Positions 26,519-39,800 of a stretch of 64,000 bases of DNA are shown here, piece after piece. Numbering within the stretch: position 1 is the first letter of the stretch; every line of letters starts with the position of its first letter. The notes under the pieces were generated by a model. The model was not told the DNA's origin, did no database searches, and saw only the letters and a program-made list of their open reading frames with translations. Both the position numbers and the translations under genes were made by a program. This DNA comes from Balanoglossus misakiensis (Eukaryota; Hemichordata): assembly GCA_040954595.2 (NCBI GenBank), contig CM082587.2, positions 7,998,001-8,062,000 of the forward strand, given 5' to 3'.

Positions 26519-27118
26519 ATGGCTTTTTATCGGCAAGTTCAAGCCACGGCAGTTCTGGGTGTTGAATCCACCATTTTGTTTATGAAGGAACATGGGCTTT
26601 TGGCTTCTTCGCTAAATTGTCCTTCTTGTTGTCAGCCCATGATTTGGTGTTCGGCTAAAGATCGCTCCGATGGATTCACTTGGTGTTGCAAAACAAAGAA
26701 CTGCGAAAAACGCAAGAACAGAGTTTCAGTGAGACATGGGTCGTTCTTCTCCAAGTCTCGTTTAAGTTTGGACATTCTTTTAAAAATTGTTTTAACTTGG
26801 GCCATGGATTACCCGTTGCGGAAGATTATAGTTGAGACTGGAGTTTCGAAGAGAGTGTTAATCGACTACTGCAAGTTGTTGCGAGAGGTGTGTAGCACCA
26901 AGCTGAAGAGTGAAGGCATCCACCCCGGCGCCCCGGACACTGTGGTCGAGATTGACGACAATCGTTTTCGCCAAAAGCTGAAGGTGAAGAACGGTGTTCC
27001 AAAGGACATGATACCGGGGTATTTAGACGAGTTCGTGTGGCGAGAGAGGCATGGTCGAACAGAGGATGACGCCGTAAGAACCATTTTGCGTGATATTGCT
27101 GAGCAATATCCAGTCTGA
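26519..27118 (+). CDS. Merlin/ISXO2-type transposase, internally deleted
   Basis: An intact ORF of 199 aa from ATG 26519; an in-frame ATG at 26465 would add 18 aa. From the N-terminus I see a zinc-ribbon-like segment (Cys34, Cys37, Cys57, Cys62), the family words 'SVRHGSFFSKSRLSL' (69-84), a helix-turn-helix-like stretch (about 95-125) and VVEID with a candidate first catalytic Asp (146). The sequence then passes almost at once to 'GVPKDMIPGYLDEFVWRERH' (159-178), which in full-length relatives lies near the C-terminal end after the rest of the DDE fold. So about 100 residues, including the other catalytic acids, appear to be missing in frame. It should bind DNA but not catalyse transposition. 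It could be a defective copy, a repressor or a host-adopted protein. A histone-type 3' stem-loop follows the stop by 32 bp. Confidence 0.75.
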   Translation: MAFYRQVQATAVLGVESTILFMKEHGLLASSLNCPSCCQPMIWCSAKDRSDGFTWCCKTKNCEKRKNRVSVRHGSFFSKSRLSLDILLKIVLTWAMDYPLRKIIVETGVSKRVLIDYCKLLREVCSTKLKSEGIHPGAPDTVVEIDDNRFRQKLKVKNGVPKDMIPGYLDEFVWRERHGRTEDDAVRTILRDIAEQYPV

Positions 27119-27150
27119 TCCTAGAAAAGAGATCAGATACTGAATCAAAC

Positions 27151-27166
27151 GGCCCTTTTCAGGGCC
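27151..27166 (+). promoter_or_regulatory. Histone-mRNA-type 3' stem-loop
   Basis: GGCCCTTTTCAGGGCC forms a perfect 6-bp stem with a TTTC loop, identical to the 3' stem-loop of metazoan replication-dependent histone mRNAs. It is preceded by CAAAC, as is usual in that element. About 13 bases downstream is a purine-rich AAAAAGGGA that could act as a weak histone downstream element for U7 snRNA. It lies 32 bp after the stop codon of the transposase-like ORF, on the same strand. I see no histone coding sequence nearby. Confidence 0.75.
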
Positions 27167-27188
27167 ATATTACATCCTCCAAAAAGGG

Positions 27189-27299
27189 ATACATACATAC
27201 ATACATACATACATACATACATACATACATACATACATACATACATACATACATACATACATACATACATACATACATACATACATACATACATACATG
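27189..27299. repeat. (CATA)n microsatellite
   Basis: About 27 uninterrupted tetranucleotide units. The long Met/Tyr/Val/Cys frame through it on the minus strand is a by-product of the repeat. Confidence 0.97.
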
Positions 27300-27883
27300 T
27301 TGTACACTGGTTGTTAAATTTTTTGACGATATTTTCGACCATTAGTTAAAAGACACAAACAAATAGCTGCATACATGTACACTCATACACTTAAATATAA
27401 GACATTTATTTCATACAACAGTAATGTACAAGACTCGACAAACTAAAAAGTACTGACATGTACATGTATTTACAATGGCCGACCGAGGGCGCTATTCGAG
27501 TACAGTGGTCATTAATGTATGAGAGCCACATGTACACTGTAACATGCACGTTTACTAAGGACTTAAGTGAACTATCGATGCATTTTTACACAAACCGCTG
27601 TCCATATCCTACACACCTGGGCAACTGTTTGGAAAATGCCAATGGCGTGACCAAATATGTAAAGAGACTTATGCATAAATGGTGCGAAAATACACAATTA
27701 TTGCCAATGCATCTGTATTTTCATGTATATCGGCGAATTTATAGACAGGCGCGTGTATTATCTGGTTGTGGTTTCAAGCAGGAGTACCCGAACTAATGAA
27801 ATACATTCAGACCTACTTTGCTTTCATAAAACAGCAAATTCGCATAAACAGTTACTATAAATACGGTAGTAGGCACTGCATCA
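27300..27883. other. Spacer between the transposase-like ORF and decarboxylase copy B
   Basis: Presumably holds the 3' UTR of copy B on the minus strand. A 112-aa open frame on the + strand (27458-27796) resembles no family I know and is probably chance. Confidence 0.5.
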
Positions 27884-30800
27884 TTAATGTATATGTACAT
27901 GGTTTTCGACAGAGTTAGCATGACCATTCTCCGAGAGAACTTCGGCCGTTAAATTCTGGATCACTTCCCAGGCGAACTGGACATCCTTGGAGGTGGTCCG
28001 AGTGGCACACACGGCAAATCGGAGGATGTACTTCTCTCGTAATTTTGAAGGCACCAAATGGATTTGTCCACCGTCGTTGATTTTCTTCAGAAGTTTCTCG
28101 TTGGTCTCATTGCAACCCTGGACATTGACGAGATTATGTAGTGTGAATTGTAAACTATTTACATTACTACAGGACCTTGTGATGAATTGTCAAGTTTGTA
28201 CATTAGGTATCTTTGCTTTAAAAGTACCTGGTACAACATAGCGCCAGACTAAATTGAAATTCAACGAATACATCTGAGATAGTTTTTATTTATTGCAGGA
28301 GAGTTGGCCTAGAGACATTTGGAGTCGGTGGGCCACATACAAGATATCGTCCTGGCTCAACCAGGGTATCTAGTTGGACGCGTACGCCCACCTGTTACTT
28401 TGTCACTCTCAAATAAGTATACTTTTTCATTTACAGCACATGACATTTTACAAGATGTTGCCAATGGAAACTGCCTCACCTTGAGCCTGAAACACACCAA
28501 TCCCATGATCACCTCTGTAACTATTTCAAACCGTGGGTCTGTTTTCACCAGTTCTTCAAACTCATGTGCCAGTCGTACTTGCTGGATTAAAACAAACCAC
28601 AGAAGCATTACCAGAAAATTGGCGGGAAAACTAACATTGGTGGCACACTTTTTGTAGTTCTGAAGATATTTTGTGGCTTAACCAAAGCGTATGTGCAGTG
28701 CAGCTATGCAACCCTATGGTACCCAGTTTTGTCTGATAAAGACGTCTATATATAAATCGTGTCCATCCAAAAAAACACCCGTGTACACCCAGCTGCATTT
28801 AAACTTCGCCCGGCGAGAGACACCCCGCCCCCTAAACATGCAGACAACTTAACACACTACTATCATGTTAAGTTAGGTTTTTTGCTTTGACACTACACAT
28901 CATGTTCACATCCAGCGAATCATTTGTGACAGTTGGGGTTGTAGGTTATAAATGTATGCTCACCTCTCTAATTCCGTCTTGAAGTTGCTTAACACCAAAC
29001 ATTCTTAGAACAAACCATAGCTTCATTGATCTAAATCTCCTGCCTAGTGGTATCTGCCAGTGCTATCAATTAAATAAAATGTTGCCTAAGTCCAGATCTT
29101 GTACAGTCCTCAAAATATAATCAGGGAGGGTGAGATGAGCGTTGGGTCGGAGGGAGTTCTTTTGTGGACGAAACATAACACGACCATACACATTGTCACA
29201 CAATGCCTTACAACATAACTTATACAGAGGTAACTACAACATAAAAAAGGGTACGGTCAAATGCAAAGTCGCTTGAACGTAACTGAGAAAAAATCTCCAC
29301 TTCGAATCCAATGTGACATGTTTCACTTACTCGAAAATCTGTGACCTTGGATTGATTTTCATGTTTCAAGTACAAAGGGTCGACGTTGAAGGCGTCGGCT
29401 ATGTCTGCACGGTCTTGAATCCACAGCGCCGAACAATCGAAGTTAACTTGGAGCCACTTGTGGGGATTGAAATTGAATGACTGGGCAAACTGTTTATATG
29501 AAAAGAAAACACACACATACGGTACGTTAGGGTTGATACAGCGGTCGTTGTGTGAAAGTCTTTTTATCACAATATATTAGGCCCTGGAGCAAAGAGAAGC
29601 ACTTAAACATGGTTGATACGGCAGCCATATTTAGGTTACGGTTATGGATATGACGTGGACACTTTGTAAGATATGATTAACAAGGCCCTGTCCGTTGATA
29701 ACGAACACGCTTTACGACTCAATAAATGTGAATTTTCAATCACAACGTCTCATAAGCCCTATTGGCGTTATGGCACAACCATTGTATTCGTGTTATCTTA
29801 GTATTTTGCACATGATAAGTTAAATCATTTCTTATTCAGCAAACAAAGCTACACCACACTTACCTCAACACCATCCAACAAATGTCTAAATTCTGGGCAA
29901 ATAAAGGCACTTCCGGCATAAGCAGCATCAATGTGCAACCAAACATCTTCCTCCTTACCTTCAAATAGATTAGACGAAATAAAATTCTCCAGTGTACATT
30001 CAAACTAGTTCGTTCTCAAGTAACTTCAGTTGTTCCTGAATAAATGTTACATCAGAGAAAACACTACGATGTTGGGAATGGCAAGAATTGTTACGCATCA
30101 ACGCATTAAATATCAGAGATACGTTATGGCGAATAGTGGTCCGAGCGACGGTGAACTTACAGACTTGACCGATTTCCTTGAGATTGTCAAAGGCGCAGCT
30201 GGGCGTGGTCCCAAGAGTTGAACAAACCTGTTGGTATAAAAGTTGGAATCTGTGAGCAAATGATTGTAGCAATTCACTTCAGATAGTTTATTCCGAAAAA
30301 TCACCATTTTCCATTCAAAATACATTACGCGATTTTGTGACTAAATCTAGATTTGTTAATAACAATGGCTGGAAGACATGAGACATTGTACGTGGTCTGT
30401 TGTCCACCGTTTCCACAATGAACTGGTTTCAACGATCGAAAGTGTTTGTATGCGAGTTTATGCTTTGGTACAGATACAGTGTAAGAAAATTCGTTTTTTT
30501 TCCGTGGGAAGAATACTATTTCGCTCCGACAATAGGGAAGTCCTTTATTACTGAGGAAAACTTACAAAGAATGGTGTCAGACCACTAGCTCTGTCGGTCC
30601 GTATGGCTTCTTTCAATGCATCGCCTCGCATGACGTAATTGTCATCGCTTGGTACCAGCCTCATTTTGACGCAGCCAATCAGACCAGCTCGTTCTACCGA
30701 TGAATGAGCCTTCAAAAGGAAATACAACGCCATTATGAAATGTGTCGCGCGCGTGTCGATTCCTATACAATACGGGTGTAATAGGTCAATGATTGCAAAA

Positions 30801-33800
30801 TAACTCCGTTTATGATATGAAAATTGTCAGCATCCCACCTTTCTACACTGTGGTCAAAACTTTCAGTCCGCTGTTTCCATTATGTACAAGAAAACGCTTC
30901 ATCTCAACAGTCATTGTATAATTAAATCTCAACACGATGGCCCTGGGCAGTTTTTTATTGATTTTTGTTAAATATTTGTTACTATTTCAGAAATAACAAT
31001 CTCCCACCTACCTGATCTGATGTGTAGGCGACTAAAGTTGACATTATTTTACAATCATCATCCATATCAACATTTTCAGATTTTATTCGTCGAATTCTCC
31101 TGGTTCTGGCGGCAAGTAGGGATACCAACGTGGCTTCACTGGCGGTGCCCTAATTAAGGTGAAAAGTATCAAACTGTATTATTTTTTAAGGGACAAAGTC
31201 TCTCTCCTACTCCCTTTTTTCCTGTGAATTATGTTTGATACAAGACACCATTAATGAAATTCTACATGTGGGTGAATCAACGTTCGACCACACACAACTG
31301 CCACCCTGTTTGTAGAATATGAGAGTAAAAATCTTGCCAAAATGAATAAACGGTAGAGACTGAGTATTCACTTTGGCGAGTTTGAGGGCAGCGAGAGGGA
31401 GTTGTTGTGAGGAGGGGAGGTTAAAAAGGGGATACAAAAATTGCATAATTTCCTCGTATTCCTTTATAACTGTCAACATCCTTCATTTGAATATATGTCG
31501 TCACAATGTACGTCATCACTGACAAAGACCATCACCTGTATGACCCCGCCACCTTTTCCTCCTTCGCTGACAATGAAGTCTTTCGGCAGTTTCAGCATCT
31601 TGGCTAGCCAGTCCATCATGACGATCTCCAGTTCTGTACAGGCAGGACTAGCAGCCTGCGAAGAAAATAGTTAAACCAGTAACAGTTGTGTTCAATTACA
31701 CGTATTAATTATTAAGATTATGATTCATACACAAATAACTGTACGACGGGCACACAGAACATTTGCCTTATTCAGAAATGTCTATAGGATACACCAATGG
31801 CCTTTTGATTCATTGGAAATACATATGATTAGTATGAGATGGAGTAAGTGCGTGATTCAGTGGAGGCAAAATTGCAAAATGTGCAAACAATGGATATCTA
31901 ATGGTCATCCAGTCACTAGTGCTTCCCATCTGTACTGCAATGACTGAGACCACTGAGGTCACATGGTAAAACAGTGACACTTGGCGCTTTTCCTCCACAA
32001 TGCACTAATTTGAAGCCATACACATTCATTTTTGTCTTTGATTTGAGCGAAAACGGGTTACTTGTGTATAACCATTATCCATTGACAATACTCTACTACC
32101 TCTACCGGTACTGTCTATGGTATAACCAACCTTACAGGACACATATGCAAAAATCACCTAAGAACAGCGCCCTCGCCAAAGCTACGGCCACCTGTTGATC
32201 ATGTACTCACCCAGTTAAAACCAATGCAACCAATGGCATCGGATAAAATGTCAGCAATAATCGCTGGGAAAGAATTTCCAGTCGGGAAATAGGCATGGAA
32301 GTGAGGGTTGTGCCAGTGCGTCACCTAAAATATAAAATATAAAGGTTATACAGGAATTTCACTGTACATTTGTATTTAAGAGGTATAAATCTCTTCAAAG
32401 GTGACAGTCTATTTTATGTCATACAATGAGTAAACGTCATTCATTGAGTGGTGTGCTGTGCGAGTAAATACACACAGAATTGCGCTCCAAATGTACTGTT
32501 TTAATTATTGAACACTACGTCAATGCCAGGCTATGGCTATGCATCTCTATGCAAAGCCAACAATCTGAATAATAACCCATGTGATTCTGCAAAGACAGTA
32601 TTACCGGTATCATTATAGGCCTATAGTGTTCATGTTATCGTTAAATTATTTTGCCCAGAAGGCGATCACTCTGAAATTGCTCGCTGTTGCAACATGGCCG
32701 CTTAAGGTTCGATGACTGGTTGACAGGACAAGCGAATACTCTATTATTGATTTAATCATTTTGAATGCAATGTCGTATGTCTTGCAGTATTGTCGCTACA
32801 TAAGATGTACTTGTTGAATGTATATAAAACACTACCGATTATACACGAAGAAACAAGATGTATTACAGACAAAATCATGCCAAATTCCCCGTGCCTCCAT
32901 CACGGCCCCATTTGGGAATAGAAACTTCCTACATGCTGCATTTTCTGAAAACGTACTTCAAATGAAAAACATCAAAAGCCGAGGAGTATCGGTAATCATC
33001 GAACCTTGCTATATCGGATTTGTCATACAATTTCATCCCAAGTCTAAATTAGTCATTAAGATTCTTACTGTTACTATAGTGACGTGTACACTCGAACGAT
33101 TCGAGTATTCGTTGAACTAATTTACTTAACGTGTATGTGCGTGCGTGCTCTGTTGAATGGCCATTACAAATCTGGGTTGCTGTCAAAATATCTTTCGTTT
33201 CGTTAGTGTCATTTTCCTTGCAGATAACATTAAAGATAAAATCCTCATTCAATTCAATATTGGCAGACAAAGGCATCCGTTCGTTAAATTCATATCGACG
33301 AGCCTGACATATGTATTTTATAACAAGAATGTCAAAACTTAAGAAATCTATACACATCCCTACGGCAGGTTGAGTACGTGGTGTATTGTCTAAATGTGGT
33401 GTCATTTTATTATGACCCGTGCACGACTAAACAATGCCACAGCAACGATAAGCCGACCCACCACGCCGTAACCATGGCATTACCGCCAGCATATACACAG
33501 CTATGAACGGAATATATTTCCTTTGTCCCCATGGTTACAATCAACGACTTCTGGTATTTGCGAAAAGCCATTATTAGCTCATAAAAGACATACTGTGTGT
33601 TTGAATGACTGGGTGATGGGGCGGACGCACACAGTCTGAATGGGTGACGTCATCATTCATTGAGATGACCATAGAGCTACTCATGATGCCAACATTTCGT
33701 GCGCATGAATCACAGCGACGCGGAAATATTGAAGATTTAATTTTAAATAGACCGGATTAATTATAAAGATTGCCAAGTCACGAATAAGTGGTAGATCAGC

Positions 33801-36800
33801 GGCGACATAAACGTAATGGATTGATACAAGGGTCAACACAATCATAAAGTACTGAATGTTTACCAGAATACAGTGTACATACATATCCCCATTCAAAATA
33901 TGACTTTGAAGTATCGAACATTAGCACACTACGTTTTCTTTGACGAACTGTCAGTTCAATATCTTAACTCAAATACTCAGAGAGAAGCTAGCTTGAAACG
34001 GAAATGGTCAATTAAATGGCGGAGCTAATTACTGTCGCATGATTGTTCTGACCTGGGATTGCTTTTATGCTAAATAACCAATATCACGCCAATTTGTGGA
34101 GATGGGATTACTAGCAACAATTTCTCTTATTAGGGGCACAAGCCTATCGGGCTTGTGCCCCTATTGGTATTGTTGGAATTTTTACGGGCCCAAGCCAAGC
34201 CAGGCTTGGGCCCGTATTGGTTTCGTTGGGGTTTTTACGGGCCCAAGCCAAGCCAGGCTTGGGCCCGTATTGGTTTCGTTGGGGTTTTTCTTTCTTTCTT
34301 TCTTTCTTTATTCTTGGTTCATTTCTTTCGCGCTCTAGATCTCAGACACCGCTGCAGGTACAGTTCTCAAACTTGCTACAGTGGTCAAGGTCAATGAGTA
34401 GATGTGCAGTGACTTGTGAATACTTAATTAGTCACGTGACATGGCGGCCATATTGGATTTTCTGAAAAAATGCAAATCTCAGATCTCAGAAACTACAAGT
34501 CAGATCGACTTCAGATTTGGCGTGCTGGTAGTATACCCTCTGCCCATCATTTTTGTAATTGGATATTTTGCTGTCAATGTTGCAGTTTTTTTGCTACAGT
34601 TGTTTTTCTGAAATCTGGTCAAAATTTCAAAAATCTTCTTCTCCAGAACCGGCGATAACCGAGTCACGCCGTTTGGGGTATGTGGTCACCTAACTGATGT
34701 CTATCAAGTTTGCGAAGATCATTGTGATTGGTCAAAGATTATGGCGGCCATATTGGATTTTCGTAAAACCCTAGTAAAACTTCAAAAATCTTCTTCTCAA
34801 GAACCGGCGATAACCGAGTCACAAGATTTGGTGTGTGTGGTCATTAAACAGATGTCTATCAAGTTTGCGAAGAGGAATGTGATTGGTCGAAGATTATGGC
34901 GGCCATATTGGATTTTGTGAAAAACGATTAAAAAGTAAAAATTCCCTTTCTAGCCTAAAAATTGATAGCACAGAAATTCTTTTTATGGATATGAATCATC
35001 ATATGACAAGAATAAGCTATGAATATTTTGGTAATTTTGGCAATGACCTTTGACCTACTTTTGACGCATGATTTTTCTGCATATCTAATTCCAGGCTAAC
35101 CAATAGGGCTATAAGTTTGGTTTTTGATGTATGTCGATTTGTATGTGATCCAAAAATTTTGCTACTTTTCATGACCCCTTTGACCTCTGCTGACCTCATT
35201 AAATATGTACATACCTAATTACAGATGAACCAATAGACCTAGAGGTTTTGTTTTTGTTATACATGGACCAGTATGGGGTCAAAATATTTTGCCCAAATGT
35301 TGGGTGACCTCAGGTGACCTTTGACCTACTTTTGCATATCTCGACATCCACAGCAGATACAGCCTTGGCGTTTGGAGGTATGGGGCCATAATGAAAAGCC
35401 AAAGTTTTGGGTCACCTGTGACACCTGCTTAACTCATTAATTATGTGCATACCTAATTATAGGCTAACCAAAAGGGCTAGAGGTCTGGTTTTTGTTGGAC
35501 ATGGACCACTATGGATTAAAATTTTCTGCCCAAATGTTGGGTGACCTCTGGGTGACCTTTGACCTACTTAACACTTTATCAGCACCAAACATAGATATAA
35601 CCTTGATATTTCATGGGATAGAACAGCATTATGTTTCTACTCATTAATTATGTGCATATCTAATATCAGATCAGATAATAGAGCTTGGGCCCGGACAATG
35701 CTGCTTGCAGCTTTAATTCTTTCTTTCTTTCTTTATTCTTGGTTCATTTCTTTCGCGCTCTAGATCTCAGACACCGCTGCAGGTACAGTTCTCAAACTTG
35801 CTACAGTGGTCAAGGTCAATGAGTAGATGTGCAGTGACTTGTGAATACTTAATTAGTCACGTGACATGGCGGCCATATTGGATTTTCTGAAAAAATGCAA
35901 ATCTCAGATCTCAGAAACTACAAGTCAGATCGACTTCAGATTTGGCGTGCTGGTAGTATACCCTCTGCCCATCATTTTTGTAATTGGATATTTTGCTGTC
36001 AATGTTGCAGTTTTTTTGCTACAGTTGTTTTTCTGAAATCTGGTCAAAATTTCAAAAATCTTCTTCTCCAGAACCGGCGATAACCGAGTCACGCCGTTTG
36101 GGTTATGTGGTCACCTAACTGATGTCTATCAAGTTTGCGAAGATCATTGTGATTGGTCAAAGATTATGGCGGCCATATTGAATTTTCGAATAACCATAGT
36201 AAAACTTAAAAAATCTTCTCCTCCAGAACGGGCGATAACCGAGTCACAAGATTTGGTGTGTGTGGTCATTAAACGGATGTCTATCAAGTTTGCGAAGGGG
36301 AATGTGATTGGTTGAAGATTATGGCGGCCATATTGGATTTTGTGAAAAACGATTAAAAAGTAAAAATTCCTTTTCTAGCCTAAAAATTGATAGCACAGAA
36401 ATTCTTTTTATGGATATGAATCATCATATGACAAGAATAAGCTATAAATATTTTTGTAATTTTGGCAATGACCTTTGACCTACTTTTGACGAATCATTTT
36501 TCTGCATATCTAATTCCAGGCTAACCAATAGGGCTATAAGTTTGGTTTTTGATGTATGTGGATTTGTATGTGATCAAAACATTTTGCTACTTTTCATGAC
36601 CCCTTTGACCTCTGGTGACCTCATTAAATATGCGCATACCTAATTAATGATGAACCAATAGACCTAGAGGTTTTGTTTTTGTTATACATGGACCAGTATG
36701 GGGTCAAAATATTTTTCCCAAATGTTGGGTGACCTCGGGTGACCTTTGACCTACTTAACACTATATTAGCATCAGATCAGATAATAGAGCTTGGGCCCGG

Positions 36801-39800
36801 ACAATGCTGCTTGCAGCTTTAATTACGGGCCCAAGCCAAGCCAGGCTTGGGCCCGTATTGGTTTCGTTGGGGTTTTTAGGGCCCAAGCCCAGCAGGCTTG
36901 GGCCCTATTGGTATTACTGGGGTTTTTCTTCTACTTCTTCTTCTTTTTCTTCTTCTGTCATTTTCTTTGGCGAGGTAGATCTGGAAAACTGCTAAACCTA
37001 CCAATTTCAAACTTGGCACAATGGTGCAGGCCAATGAGAGCTAGTGCAGTACCCTTGTGAATGTTTAATTAGTCACGTGACCCGATGACCATATATGGGC
37101 AAAATTTTCAAATCCGCCTTATTTGCATATGAATGGAGATATCACAATTCTTTTAGCAACTTTTGCGGACCATGTGGTCAGTGTCCTACATGCCAAATGT
37201 CAAGGCCATTGGCCATGCCAATTTTGAGAAGAAGATTTTTAAGTATTATTTTCCATATTTTTTGACCAAGCCATGGGCCTATACTTTACATAGTAAAGCT
37301 ATGACCACATATTATTTTGGATAAATATGCATACATATCTCAAAATCTGTTAGGCCGATCATCTCCAACTTTGGTGTGCAGCAAGCCTAGCATTTGTCAA
37401 TAATTTTAAGCAGAAAAAAATAATATGAAAAATCGACAGATTTTTTTATATTAATTTGTTTATTAAATTTATACCTTTGCTTATACCTCTATGGTTAAGC
37501 TATGTCCATGTCTTATTGTGGAATTCTGGTCAGTGCGATAGTCCTGTACAGTGAGTGTCTATTGGTCAGTGAGCACAATGGCACCAAAATAAAAGGCAAA
37601 ATTTTAGGCTCACCTGTAACACCTGCTTAACTCATTAATTATGTGCATACCTAATTCTGGGCTAACTAAGAGGGCTAGATGTTTCGTTCTTGTGGGACAT
37701 GGACCAGTATAGGGCCAACATTTCTTGCCCAAATTTGGGGTGAACTCAGGTGACCTTTGACCTACTTTCCTATATCTCGGCATCCAGAGCAGGTACAGAC
37801 TTGGCGTTTGGAGGGTTGGGACTAAAGTTGAAAAGCCAAAATAGGGGTCACCTGTGACACCTGCATATCTCATTAATTATGTGCATACCTAATTCCAGGC
37901 TAACCAATAGGGCTATAGGTTTTGTTTTTGTTGAACATGGACCAGTACAGGGTCAAAATTTCTTGCCCAAATTTTGCATGACCTCAGGTGACCTTTGACC
38001 TACTTTACCAGATCTTGGCATCGAGAGCAGGTACAGACTTGGCGTTTGGAGGGTTGGGACTAAAATTGAAAAGCCAAATTGGGGGGTCACCTGTGACACC
38101 TGCCTACCTCATTAATTATGTGCATACCTAATTCCAGGCTAACCAATAGGGCTATAGGTTTGGTTTTTGATGAACATGGACCAGTATAGGGTCAAAATTT
38201 CTCGCCCAAATTTTGCATGACCTCAGGTGACCTTTGACCTACTTTTCCATATCTTGGCATCCAGAGCAGATATGCTTATTGCTATGTTGCTATGTGCTAT
38301 GTTGGCTTGGGCCCGCCATTGCTGCTTGCAGCTATATTTCTTTCTTTCTTTATTCTTGGTTCATTTCTTTCGCGCTCTAGATCTCAGACACCGCTGCAGG
38401 TACAGTTCTCAAACTTGCTACAGTGGTCAAGGTCAATGAGTAGATGTGCAGTGACTTGTGAATACTTAATTAGTCACGTGACATGGCGGCCATATTGGAT
38501 TTTCTGAAAAAATGCAAATCTCAGATCTCAGAAACTACAAGTCAGATCGACTTCAGATTTGGCGTGCTGTTTGTATACCCTCTGCCCATCATTTTTGTAA
38601 TTGGATATTTTGCTGTCAATGTTGCAGTTTTTTTGCTACAGTTGTTTTTCTGAAATCTGGTCAAAATTTCAAAAATCTTCTTCTCCAGAACCGGCGATAA
38701 CCGAGTCACGCCGTTTGGGTTATGTGGTCACCTAACTGATGTCTATCAAGTTTGCGAAGATCATTGTGATTGGTCAAAGATTATGGCGGCCATATTGAAT
38801 TTTCGAAAAACCATAGTAAAACTTCAAAAATCTTCTCCTCCAGAACGGGCGATAACCGAGTCACAAGATTTGGTGTGTGTGGTCATTAAACGGATGTCTA
38901 TCAAGTTTGCGAAGGGGAATGTGATTGGTTGAAGATTATGGCGGCCATATTGGATTTTGTGAAAAACGATTAAAAAGTAAAAATTCCTTTTCTAGCCTAA
39001 AAATTGATAGCACAGAAATTATTTTTATGGATATGAATCATCATATGACAAGAATAAGCTATAAATATTTTTGTAATTTTGGCAATGACCTTTGACCTAC
39101 TTTTGACGAATCATTTTTCTGCATATCTAATTCCAGGCTAACCAATAGGGCTATAAGTTTGGTTTTTGATGTATGTGGATTTGTATGTGATCAAAACATT
39201 TTGCTACTTTTCATGACCCCTTTGACCTCTGGTGACCTCATTAAATATGCGCATACCTAATTAATGATGAACCAATAGACCTAGAGGTTTTGTTTTTGTT
39301 ATACATGGACCAGTATGGGGTCAAAATATTTTGCCCAAATGTTGGGTGACCTCGGGTGACCTTTGACCTACTTAACACTATATTAGCATCAGATCAGATA
39401 ATAGAGCTTGGGCCCGGACAATGCTGCTTGCAGCTTTAATTCTTATTATTATTATTCTTCTTCTTCCGAGAAATATGTCATTGTACATCTGGAAAACCGC
39501 AGCACCTAGGGGGCTGAAACTTGGTAGGGTGGTAGGGGCCAATGAGTAGATGTGCAGTGGCTCGTGAATATTTAATTAGTCACGTGACCTGGCGGCCATA
39601 TTGGATTTCCTGAAAATGGTTAAACGAGTCCTTCTCAAAAACCACTGGGCCTATCGAGTTCAAATTTGGTGTCCAGGTAGCCTACCTTCTGTCCATCATT
39701 TTACCCCCTTGAAATCATGACGTCACACATAAAGTTTTTTTGCTACAATTTTTTTTCTGAAAAACTACTTAAAACTTTAAAAATCTTCTTCTCCAGAACC

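Noticed and set aside
27145-27342. Open frame of repeated Met-Tyr-Val-Cys on the minus strand
   Set aside because: It is the translation of the (CATA)n microsatellite.
34096-34465. Open frames repeating 'ARIGFVGVF' and similar
   Set aside because: They are translations of the repeated GGGCCC hairpins and T-rich spacers of the nested elements; none continues into a recognisable protein.
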